DNA from: JBDSLU01 sp039916225 | GTDB taxonomy: Bacteria; Acidobacteriota; Vicinamibacteria; Vicinamibacterales; Vicinamibacteraceae | Reading direction: 5' to 3' | NCBI GenBank assembly: GCA_039916225.1 | Contig: JBDSLU010000456.1 | Coordinates: 1-26,733, forward strand | Length of the DNA stretch: 26,733 nt | In this document: positions 7,632 through 15,658 of the stretch, piece by piece | How positions within the stretch are numbered: position 1 is the stretch's first letter | Layout: every line of letters begins with the position of its first letter | The notes under the pieces: model-generated | What the model was told of the DNA's origin: nothing | What the model saw: the letters and a program-made list of their open reading frames with translations, nothing else | Database searches by the model: none | Position numbers and translations under genes: made by a program

Positions 7632-9143
7632 ATGGAAGGGCCATTCGATCCCCAGCACCCGGGCCAGGACGCCAGCGCCTCGCAACCCGAGGACGGCGAC
7701 CTGCACGCCCTGCTCGAGCGTCTGCTCGGCCAGGGCGACGTGCGTCCGTCCGCGCCCGGCGCGGGCGACGACCTGTGGCCCGATCTCTTCGCCGCCACGC
7801 CGGTGGCCGACGAGGTCTCCACGATCATCCCGGCGGCCGAGACGCCGACCGCGGTCGCCGAGCAGCCCGACGCCGACGAGCCGATGTCGGCCAGCGTCGA
7901 ACTCGCGGCTACCCGTGCCTGGGAGCCGATCGTCGTCGATTCGGCGGCGACCTCCACCAACGTCGACGACATCCACGCGGCGATCCTCGCCAGCGTGTCG
8001 GTCGAGCTCCAGCCGCTCGTGGCTGATGCGCCGGCCGCAGCCGCTCCGAGCGAGCCGGCGGTCGTCGAACAGGAATTCTTCCACCACGTCGCCGGCGGGC
8101 CCGACCTGCCGGCGGTCGTGGATCACGATCCCGAACCGATGGTCCTCGACGTCGTCGCCGACGTCGAGTCGTCGGATGACGTGTTCACCGTCGACGTGCC
8201 GGCCGATGCGTTGTTCGCCGAGTCGGTCGCCGACACGGCCGCCTTCGATGCGCTGGCGCTCGAGGCGTTCGACGCGCTGGCCATCGAGGCAGCCGACGCG
8301 CCCGAGCCGGTCGCGACCATCGCGCCGACGGCCGCTGCCGACGAGCTCGGCGCCACCTTCGCCCTGACGCCGTTCGAAGTCGCCGAGACCGAACCGGCCG
8401 ACGACTCCCATCCGGACGCCGACGCGCTGTGGGCCGCCGCGGTCCCCGAGCTGGGTCTCGATGTCGCGCCGCTGCTCGACCTCGACCCGGTCGACGTCGA
8501 TCCGAGCGACGAGCCGGTCGCGGTGACCGCGGTCGTGCTGCCGTGGCCGACGCACGAGCCCAAGACCACCGAGCCCGTGGCGCCGTCGCCGCACGATCTG
8601 ATCGAAGCCGCCCTCGCCGGCTTGCACGCCGACCTCACGTCCGAGCCGGTCGAGCCGCTGCGCACGCCGGACGTCGCGGTGTCGACGGCGCACGTGGTGT
8701 TCCACCTCGGCACCCGCACGATGGCGATTCCGCTCGCCGCCGTCTCGGAAATCGCGCGTCCGCCCAAGGTGACGCGCCTCCCGCACGTGCCGGCGTGGGT
8801 GCTCGGCATCGCCAACCTCCGCGGCGACATCGTCTCGATGCTCGACCTCGAAGGCTTCTTCTCGGGTAAGGCCGGCAAGTCGTCGCACGAGCAGCGCATG
8901 CTCGCGCTGCGACCGGCTGGCGACGAAGTGCGGACGGCGGTGCTCGTCGACAGCGTCGACGGTATCCAGGCGTTCGAGGACGCGCGAATCGCGCGCGTCA
9001 CCCGTGGTTATGACGCGGAAGTCGCGCCGTATGCCCGCGGTCTGTACCAGTTGGAAGACGACCTCGTCGTCGTGCTCGACGCCGATCGTCTCCTGCAGTC
9101 GAAACCCATGCGCCAGTTCGAGGACGGCGCCGGCGCGCGTTAG
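7632..9143 (+). CDS. CheW-domain coupling protein with a 350-residue acidic N-terminal extension (PilI-like)
   Basis: 503 residues, against about 150-180 for ordinary CheW/PilI. The CheW domain occupies about 350-500, with IPLAAVSEIARPPKVTRLPH followed by VLGIANLRGDIVSMLDL, the usual receptor/kinase contact strands. Residues 1-349 are low-complexity, rich in Ala, Asp, Glu, Val and Pro, and probably disordered. CheW proteins link receptors to CheA in arrays at the membrane. I chose the ATG at 7632 because GGAG (7620-7623) precedes it; the upstream GTG-type start at 7581 would overlap the previous gene and lacks a ribosome site. It lies 34 bp after the receiver gene, in the expected PilH-PilI-PilJ order. 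Confidence 0.9.
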   Translation: MEGPFDPQHPGQDASASQPEDGDLHALLERLLGQGDVRPSAPGAGDDLWPDLFAATPVADEVSTIIPAAETPTAVAEQPDADEPMSASVELAATRAWEPIVVDSAATSTNVDDIHAAILASVSVELQPLVADAPAAAAPSEPAVVEQEFFHHVAGGPDLPAVVDHDPEPMVLDVVADVESSDDVFTVDVPADALFAESVADTAAFDALALEAFDALAIEAADAPEPVATIAPTAAADELGATFALTPFEVAETEPADDSHPDADALWAAAVPELGLDVAPLLDLDPVDVDPSDEPVAVTAVVLPWPTHEPKTTEPVAPSPHDLIEAALAGLHADLTSEPVEPLRTPDVAVSTAHVVFHLGTRTMAIPLAAVSEIARPPKVTRLPHVPAWVLGIANLRGDIVSMLDLEGFFSGKAGKSSHEQRMLALRPAGDEVRTAVLVDSVDGIQAFEDARIARVTRGYDAEVAPYARGLYQLEDDLVVVLDADRLLQSKPMRQFEDGAGAR

Positions 9144-9158
9144 CGAATCACCATTTGG

Positions 9159-9180
9159 GCGTGACACCCGGTGGTCACGC
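9159..9180 (+). other. Intercistronic hairpin before the receptor gene
   Basis: GCGTGAC and GTCACGC pair perfectly around an 8-nt loop, just after the CheW stop and 27 nt before the receptor ATG. There is no T-tract, so it is more likely an mRNA processing or stability element than a terminator. Confidence 0.4.
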
Positions 9181-9207
9181 GTCAGGTCGTCTAAGGAGTC
9201 GTCAGTC

Positions 9208-11613
9208 ATGCTTCGCAACCTCAAACTGTGGCAGAAGCTGGGCCTGTTGAGCCTGGCGTTCGTTATCCCCACCCTGGTGCTCGTCGTCCTGCTGCGCCAG
9301 GAAAAGAACCTCGCCATCGACTTCGCCGAGAAGGAGAGCGCGGGCAACCATTACCTGGGTGCGCTGCGATCGGTGCTCGAAGGTCTGCCTGCCTACGGCA
9401 TGACCGGCGACAGCGGCGCGGCGGCCAAGGTCGAGGGCGGCTTCAAGTCCCTCGAGCTGGCCGAGCAGCAGTACGGCACGCTGCTGAACACCTCGCAGCG
9501 CCTCATCACACTGCGCGACCAGTGGCAGAAGACCGCTGGCAGCGCCAGCCCGCAGGATCGCGCGGCTCGCACCGAGCAGCTGATCCAGAGCGTCGTCGAC
9601 ACGTTCGCCTACGTCGGTGACAGCTCGAACCTGATCCTCGACCCGGACCTCGATTCCTACTACACGATGGAAGCGGTCGTCCGGCACAGCGTCGAGAACC
9701 AGCGCAACATCTACGGCGTCGTAAAGATGGTGCAGTCGCTGCCGACGGATCGCGCCGTCAACCCGCAGGAGCGCATGCAGCTGCTGGTGCAGCTCGGCAC
9801 GCTGCGGCAGGGCGTCGACAACCACCGCGCCGGCATGGCCAAGGGTGCGGCGCAGAACCCCGGCGGGCAGCTGGCGGCGACGCGTCCCGGCCTCGAGGCG
9901 CACACCGCCACGTCGGCGGCCTTCGCCGACCGCGTGACCCGCAACGTCGTCGACCGTGGCGATTCCGGTGCCGCGCCGTCGCGTGAGGGCATCGAAGACG
10001 CCGCCGGGCGCGCCCTCGGCGCCAGCGTCCGCAGCTGGGATGACGCCTCGAAGGCCCTGCAGGGCATGCTCGACGCGCGCGCCTCCGCCGCCACCAACCG
10101 CAAGTTCCTGGCCTACGGCATCACGGCCAGCGCCGTGCTCGCCGCCGCGCTGATCGCCTGGCTGATCGTCAACAGCCTCGCGGGTCCGCTCCAGGAAGCG
10201 GTCCGCATCGCCGACACGCTCGCCCGCGGCGAGCTGGTGGCGTCGCGTCACGCGGCCGGCAACGACGAGGTCGGTCAGCTGATCACCTCGATGAATCGCA
10301 TGACCGACTACCTGCGCGAGATGGCCAGCACGGCGCAGAAGGTGTCCGAGGGCGACCTCGCGGTCAGCGTGAATCCGCGCTCCAAGAACGACGCCTTCGG
10401 CGTCGCGTTCCGCAACATGGTCGACTACCTCGAGAACATGGCGAAGGTGGCGGACGGCATCGCGGCCGGCAACCTGGCCATGACCGTCGAGCCGAAGAGC
10501 GGCCGCGACCGGTTCGGCAACTCGTTCAAGAACATGCTCGAACGCACCCTGGCCCTCGTCCAGTCGCAGGACGAACGCAACCAGCTGCAGAAGTCGATCA
10601 TGAAGCTGCTGGACGAAGTGGCCAACGTCGGCGCCGGCGACCTGTCGTCCGAGGCCGAGGTCACCGCCGACATGACGGGCGCCATCGCCGACGCCTTCAA
10701 CTACATGATCATCGAGCTGCGCGGCCTGATCGCCAAGGTCCGCGCCGCGACCGGCCAGGTGTCGTCGACCGCCGTCGCCATTCAGTCCGCGTCGCTCAAG
10801 CTGGTGGAAAGCTCGGCTCACCAGGCGACCCGCATCGAAGACACGGCGAGCGCCATCACCTCGATGGCCACCTCGATTCAGGACGTCTCGAAGAACGCCG
10901 TCACGTCGGCCCACGTCGCCGCCCTGTCGCTCGCCAACGCCGAACAGGGCGCCGGCGCCGTGCAGAACAACATCCAGGCGATGGGCCGCATCCGCGACCA
11001 GGTGCAGGAAACGGCCAAGCGCATCAAGCGGCTCGGCGAGCGGTCGCAGGAAATCGGCGAGATCGTCAAGCTGATTGACGACATCGCGGACCGGACGTCG
11101 ATTCTGGCCCTGAACGCATCGATTCAGGCCGCCATGGCCGGTGAAGCCGGCCGCGGGTTCGCCGTCGTCGCCGAGGAAGTCGAACGCCTCGCTGAACGGT
11201 CGACCAGCGCCACCAAGCAGATCGACGCGCTGACCAAGAGCATCCAGTCGGAAACCAACGAAGTGGTCGCCTCGATGGAAGAGACGATTCGCGAAGTGGT
11301 CGATGGCTCGAGCCTGGCGAACGAAGCCGGGCAGGCGCTGAGCGAGATTCGCTCGGTGTCGCAGCAGCTCGCCGAACTGAGCCGCGGCATTTCCGAAGCC
11401 GCGCTGCGGCAGGCCAGCAACTCGGAGTCGGTGCTCGCGGCCATGAACGAGATCTCGCTGCTCACGGCACAGGTCTCGTCGGGCACCAAGCAGACGTCGA
11501 CCACGGTCGAGACCCTCGTCAACCTGAGCGAGGACCTCGGTAGCGCGGTCGCGCCGTTCAAGCTGCCCAGCGAAGCCCCCAAGGCTTCCAAGCAGCCGCG
11601 CAAGGTCGCCTAG
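9208..11613 (+). CDS. pilJ: Methyl-accepting chemotaxis receptor, PilJ type, with HAMP array
   Basis: 801 residues. A membrane helix (about 10-29), a roughly 270-residue mainly helical periplasmic sensor (30-299) and a second helix (301-323) are followed by a HAMP domain at 322-374. Three further HAMP-like units come next, each with a G-[DEN]-L turn (SEGDLAVS, AAGNLAMT, GAGDLSSE). The cytoplasmic signalling domain runs about 530-790. Its tip, TSILALNASIQAAMAGEAGR, near residues 630-650, carries the SIQAAMAG variant typical of PilJ rather than the IEAARAG of flagellar receptors. It should form arrays with the CheW proteins and the hybrid CheA. AGGAG-type site AAGGAG ends 9 nt before the ATG. 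No C-terminal CheR-binding pentapeptide is seen. Confidence 0.93.
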   Translation: MLRNLKLWQKLGLLSLAFVIPTLVLVVLLRQEKNLAIDFAEKESAGNHYLGALRSVLEGLPAYGMTGDSGAAAKVEGGFKSLELAEQQYGTLLNTSQRLITLRDQWQKTAGSASPQDRAARTEQLIQSVVDTFAYVGDSSNLILDPDLDSYYTMEAVVRHSVENQRNIYGVVKMVQSLPTDRAVNPQERMQLLVQLGTLRQGVDNHRAGMAKGAAQNPGGQLAATRPGLEAHTATSAAFADRVTRNVVDRGDSGAAPSREGIEDAAGRALGASVRSWDDASKALQGMLDARASAATNRKFLAYGITASAVLAAALIAWLIVNSLAGPLQEAVRIADTLARGELVASRHAAGNDEVGQLITSMNRMTDYLREMASTAQKVSEGDLAVSVNPRSKNDAFGVAFRNMVDYLENMAKVADGIAAGNLAMTVEPKSGRDRFGNSFKNMLERTLALVQSQDERNQLQKSIMKLLDEVANVGAGDLSSEAEVTADMTGAIADAFNYMIIELRGLIAKVRAATGQVSSTAVAIQSASLKLVESSAHQATRIEDTASAITSMATSIQDVSKNAVTSAHVAALSLANAEQGAGAVQNNIQAMGRIRDQVQETAKRIKRLGERSQEIGEIVKLIDDIADRTSILALNASIQAAMAGEAGRGFAVVAEEVERLAERSTSATKQIDALTKSIQSETNEVVASMEETIREVVDGSSLANEAGQALSEIRSVSQQLAELSRGISEAALRQASNSESVLAAMNEISLLTAQVSSGTKQTSTTVETLVNLSEDLGSAVAPFKLPSEAPKASKQPRKVA

Positions 11614-11634
11614 CTATCCACGGGGATCCCGGGC

Positions 11635-11670
11635 GCCGGCGGCGATCGCACGATCGCGATTGTCGCCGGC
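11635..11670 (+). other. Strong intercistronic hairpin between receptor and CheA genes
   Basis: GCCGGCGGCGATCGC pairs with GCGATTGTCGCCGGC over 15 bp (two G-T pairs) with a 6-nt loop, 25 nt before the CheA start. No T-tract follows, so it probably stabilises or separates message segments rather than ending transcription. Confidence 0.5.
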
Positions 11671-11695
11671 GGCCCACCCAGGACGGACCCACGAG

Positions 11696-14600
11696 ATGAG
11701 TGCACAGCGCGACCCGGCGATTCTGCTGGCGTTCGTGGACGAGGCCCGCAGCTACCTGCCCGGCATCCGGGACGGACTGCTCTCTTACCTCGCCGACGAA
11801 TTCCAGGCATCCGACATCCAGTCCGCCTACCGGCTGATCCACACCATCGCGGGTGCGGCGTCGATGGTCGGCCTCGACGAGCTCAGCGCGTTCGCGCGGG
11901 GCACGGAGAACATCCTCGAGGAGTTCGCGCTCGTCGGCGGCCCGCTGTCGCCCGATCGCGGCGCCGAGGTGCTTGGCCACCTGGACGAGATCGAACAGCG
12001 GCTCGCCGTCATCGCCGACGTCGCGGCGGCTGGCGTCGCGGCCTCGCCCGACGGGTCCGATCCGCTCGCCGCCTCGCTCGGCGAGATGTTCACCTTCGAC
12101 GGCGCGCTCGACGACCTCGGACCGGAGCCGCTCAGCTTCGGCAACGAGGGCCTCGAAGACGCGCCCGCCGACGAGGACATCGATCCCGAAATGCTCGAGA
12201 TCTTCCGGCTCGAAGCCGAGGAGCATCTCCGCATCGTCAGCGCCTCGCTGGTCGTCCTCGACCGCACGCCTGACGATCGCCCGACCCTCAAGGACATCCG
12301 CCGCAGCGCGCACACCCTCAAGGGCGCCGCCGCCGTGGTCGGCTTCCAGAGCGTCACCAAGCTCGCGCATCGGATGGAAGACGTTCTCGATGCGCTCTAC
12401 GACAACGAGCGGCCGACGACGCCGGCCCTGACCAGCCTGCTGCTGGCGGCCACCGAACAGCTCGAACAGCTGGTCGGCGGCACGCCGCCGTCCGAGCTGG
12501 CCCACTCACTCGAGATCACCTACCGGCAGTTCGACTCGATCCTGCCGGTCGTCCAGGCCGGCGGCGTGGTCGAGGCGATCGGCGCCGACGGACCGGTCGT
12601 CGCCGCGGATGCTCCGGCAGGCAGGGCGGCAGCCTCGACCGAATCGACCGCCGACGCCATCGCCTACGCCTCGACGGACGAGACGGCCGGGTCGCAGACC
12701 GCGGTCGCCCGCATCGCCGCCGCCGCTCGCTCCATCGGCGTCGATCTCGATGCCGGCGGCGCCGAGCCGGAAGAAGTGGAAGCCACGCCCGCCAGCAGCG
12801 CCGCCAACGACGCGGCCATGGCCGACGCGGCCGCCGCGGCCGGCGCGCGCCAGTTCGTGCGGGTCCCCCTCGCCAAGCTGGACGGCGTGTCCAAGCTGAT
12901 GGGCGAGCTCGTCATCAGCCGCACCGCGCTCGAACAGCGCGTCGCCCAGCTCGAGCTGCAGATCACCGAGCTGCATCACAGTACGAGCCGTCTGCGGCGG
13001 GCGGCGGGCCAGATCGAATCGGAATACGAGACCACTGCCCTGCTGCGCGGGCCGGTCTACGCGGCCACCGGCACCGACGGCCGCTTCATGCCGACGTCGA
13101 GCGCGCGGACGATGCCGGCCGGCACCGGCGGCGGTCACGGCTTCGACGACCTCGAGTTCGACCGCTACACCGAGTTCCACCGTCTGACCCGCGAGATGTC
13201 GGAGGCGACCAGCGACTCGGTCGCGGTCCGCACCGAGCTCGAGAACCTGCTCGGCGACTTCGACTCGCTCCTCAACCGGCAGCGCCGCCTGGCCAGCGAC
13301 GTCTCGGAAAGCGTCATGCGCATGCGGATGGTGCCGCTGCGGACGCTGGCGACCCGTCTCCACCGCACGGTGCGCGTCACCGCGGATCGTCAGGGCAAGC
13401 AGGCCGAGCTGATCCTCGACGGCGATACCCTCGAGCTCGACTCGCAGGTGCTCGACTCGATGGCCGAGCCGCTGCTGCACATGCTGCGCAACTCGGTCGG
13501 ACACGGCCTCGAGACGCCGGACGTCCGGCGTTCGCTGCGCAAGCCGGCCCGCGGCCGGGTCTGGCTGTCGGCCTACCACGAAGGCACGCAGGCCGTGCTG
13601 CGCGTCCGCGACGACGGCCGCGGCCTCGACGCCGAGCAGCTTCGCAAGAAGGCGGTCAGCGGCGGGTTCCTGTCCGCCGAGCGCGCCGCCGCGCTCAGCG
13701 ACGCCGACGTGATGTCGCTGGTGTTCCTGCAGGGGCTGTCGACCGCCGACAAGGTGACCGACGTCTCCGGCCGCGGCGTCGGCATGGACATCGTGCGCGA
13801 CACGGTCCAGAAGCTGCGCGGCACCATCAGCATCGATTCGACGCCCAACGAGGGCACCACCTTCACCATCCGGCTGCCCCTCACCCTGGCCGTCATCCGC
13901 GCCCTCGTGGTGCGCGTCCACGGGCAGCCGTTCGCGGTGCCGCTGGCCGCCCTGCAGCAGATCCTCCGCATGGGTGCGGAGGAGAGCGCGAAGATGGTGC
14001 GCGATCGCGTCGTCTCGCTCAACAACAAGCTGCTGCCGGTGGTCCGGCTCGCGGAAGCCCTCGAGCTCCCGGACATCGCGGATTCACCGAGCAAGCTGCC
14101 GGTCCTGATCGTTCGCGTCGGCGAGTCCGAAGTGGCCCTCGTCGTCGACGACATCGTGGAAGGACGCGAAGTCGTCATCAAGTCGCTCGGCCGTCACCTG
14201 CAGCGGGTGCGCGGCATCATGGGCGCGACGATCTTCGGCGACGGCAGCGTGGTGCCGATTCTGAACGTCGTCGATCTGCTCGGCAAGCACGAGGCCGAGC
14301 CGGTCGTGACCCACGTGCCGGTGGTACCGGTCAAGACGCAGCGCGACACGCTGACGGTCATGATCGTCGACGACAGCCCGAGCGTCCGGCGCGTCATGAG
14401 CAACCTGATCAAGGGCGCCAGCTGGACACCGCTGACGGCCAAGGACGGTCTCGACGCCATCGAGATGCTGCGCAGCGCCACCCAGCTGCCCGACGTGGTG
14501 CTGACCGATATCGAGATGCCGCGCATGGACGGCTACGAGCTGCTCGCCGCGCTCAAGGCCAACGAAGTGCTGGCCCGCCTGCCCGTCGCGATGATCACCT

Positions 14601-14725
14601 CGCGCGCCGGCGAAAAGCACCGCCGCAAGGCCATCGACAACGGCGCCGCCGACTACCTGACCAAGCCGTACAGCGACGAGCAGCTGCTGGCCATGGTCCG
14701 CCGCATGTCGGACACAGGAGCCTAG
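11696..14725 (+). CDS. Hybrid CheA histidine kinase-response regulator, ChpA/PilL type
   Basis: 1009 residues. Hpt1 (about 5-105) has His49 in HTIAG. Hpt2 (about 170-260) has His206 in the canonical HTLKG. A linker leads to the dimerisation domain (385-545), which includes DDLEFDRYTEFHRLTREM (about 484-501), a hallmark of the ChpA/PilL class. The ATPase domain has N-box Asn599 (LRNSVGHGLE), DDGRG at 639-643 and SGRGVGM at 691-697. A CheW-like P5 domain (about 735-865) and a C-terminal receiver (886-1005; Asp938, Lys990) complete it. It phosphorylates itself on Hpt histidines and passes phosphate to the receivers encoded upstream or to its own receiver. Hpt1 lacks the usual Lys of HxxKG. The N-box has Gly where many CheA proteins have Asp. 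ATG at 11696 has an AGGACGG site 9 nt upstream. Confidence 0.95.
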   Translation: MSAQRDPAILLAFVDEARSYLPGIRDGLLSYLADEFQASDIQSAYRLIHTIAGAASMVGLDELSAFARGTENILEEFALVGGPLSPDRGAEVLGHLDEIEQRLAVIADVAAAGVAASPDGSDPLAASLGEMFTFDGALDDLGPEPLSFGNEGLEDAPADEDIDPEMLEIFRLEAEEHLRIVSASLVVLDRTPDDRPTLKDIRRSAHTLKGAAAVVGFQSVTKLAHRMEDVLDALYDNERPTTPALTSLLLAATEQLEQLVGGTPPSELAHSLEITYRQFDSILPVVQAGGVVEAIGADGPVVAADAPAGRAAASTESTADAIAYASTDETAGSQTAVARIAAAARSIGVDLDAGGAEPEEVEATPASSAANDAAMADAAAAAGARQFVRVPLAKLDGVSKLMGELVISRTALEQRVAQLELQITELHHSTSRLRRAAGQIESEYETTALLRGPVYAATGTDGRFMPTSSARTMPAGTGGGHGFDDLEFDRYTEFHRLTREMSEATSDSVAVRTELENLLGDFDSLLNRQRRLASDVSESVMRMRMVPLRTLATRLHRTVRVTADRQGKQAELILDGDTLELDSQVLDSMAEPLLHMLRNSVGHGLETPDVRRSLRKPARGRVWLSAYHEGTQAVLRVRDDGRGLDAEQLRKKAVSGGFLSAERAAALSDADVMSLVFLQGLSTADKVTDVSGRGVGMDIVRDTVQKLRGTISIDSTPNEGTTFTIRLPLTLAVIRALVVRVHGQPFAVPLAALQQILRMGAEESAKMVRDRVVSLNNKLLPVVRLAEALELPDIADSPSKLPVLIVRVGESEVALVVDDIVEGREVVIKSLGRHLQRVRGIMGATIFGDGSVVPILNVVDLLGKHEAEPVVTHVPVVPVKTQRDTLTVMIVDDSPSVRRVMSNLIKGASWTPLTAKDGLDAIEMLRSATQLPDVVLTDIEMPRMDGYELLAALKANEVLARLPVAMITSRAGEKHRRKAIDNGAADYLTKPYSDEQLLAMVRRMSDTGA

Positions 14726-14729
14726 CGCG

Positions 14730-15644
14730 ATGACGCCTTCTCACCACGGCCTCGGCTCGGTCGTCCTCTGCATGGTCGGCACGCACACCGTGGCGGTGGA
14801 CATGCGGCACGTCGCCGGCACCGGCCGGCTCGGCCGCGATCGAGACGACGTCGTCGACCTGGCGCCCGGACTCGGACTGCCCGCAAAGGCGTTCGAGCGG
14901 GTGCTGCATCTGCAGACGCCGGCCGGTCGCGTGTCGCTCGGGGTCGAGAAAGTGTCGCAGCCGCTCGATACCACCGAGCGCATCCCGCTCAGCCCGCTGG
15001 CCGGCGGCGAGACGGCGCGACACTTCGAGGCCATGGCCCAGGTCAACGGCGAGTGGTACCTGGTCCTCGACGTACGACCGTTCACCGGCGGCAGCGCGCA
15101 CGCCGCCCAACCGATCCAGTCCGAGGCCACCGCCCCGGTCGAAGACACGCCAACCGGCCGGGCCCGGACCCGTCTGGCCCGCCGCGCGGCGCTCGGTCAC
15201 CTCGTCGTCTTCTCGGCCGAGACGGCGCAGCGCGACGCCCATCCGCTCGCCTACGCCCTCAGTGCGGCGCAGGTCGTCGAGGTCACCCTCGTTCCCGAGA
15301 TCGTGCCGATTCCGCTGGCGCCGCCGCACGTCCGCGGCCTGTGCGAATGGCGCAACCGGCCGCTGGTGGTCGTCGACCTGCCAGCCCGGCTGATGACCGA
15401 CCAGCGGCAGACCACCCATCCGGAGCGGCTCATCATCTGCCGTCGCGGCAGTTCGCGCGATCTGTTCGGCGTGCTCGCTGCTGCCGATATCCAGATGGTG
15501 CGCCTGCCCATCGCTCACGCGCCGACCGTGCGGGAGTTCCCGCTCGATCGCCGCTGCACCCGAACCGTCGTCGACGTCGGTGAGACCACGCTGGTCCTGC
15601 CCGACCTCGCCCGCCTTTCCGAATCGATCGCCGCACGTGTGTAG
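14730..15644 (+). CDS. CheW-like protein with two CheW-type modules
   Basis: 304 residues. An N-terminal module (about 10-130; VLCMVGTHTVAVDMRHVAG ... LDVRPFTGG) is divergent. The second (about 160-300) is clearer, with YALSAAQVVEVTLVPEIVPI and the strand pair HVRGLCEWRNRPLVVVDLPARL. A linker at about 130-155 joins them. It is likely a second coupling protein for the same array or an accessory adaptor, comparable in position to ChpC-type genes. It starts 4 nt after the CheA stop codon, with AGGAG (14716-14720) inside the CheA end, so translation is likely coupled. The degenerate first module could have lost kinase contacts. Assignment as tandem CheW rests on strand pattern and context. Confidence 0.78.
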   Translation: MTPSHHGLGSVVLCMVGTHTVAVDMRHVAGTGRLGRDRDDVVDLAPGLGLPAKAFERVLHLQTPAGRVSLGVEKVSQPLDTTERIPLSPLAGGETARHFEAMAQVNGEWYLVLDVRPFTGGSAHAAQPIQSEATAPVEDTPTGRARTRLARRAALGHLVVFSAETAQRDAHPLAYALSAAQVVEVTLVPEIVPIPLAPPHVRGLCEWRNRPLVVVDLPARLMTDQRQTTHPERLIICRRGSSRDLFGVLAAADIQMVRLPIAHAPTVREFPLDRRCTRTVVDVGETTLVLPDLARLSESIAARV

Positions 15645-15658
15645 ACGTGCCGTGCACC

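Noticed and set aside
7599..9347. 582-residue minus-strand open frame
   Set aside because: Antisense shadow of the acidic CheW extension and CheW domain.
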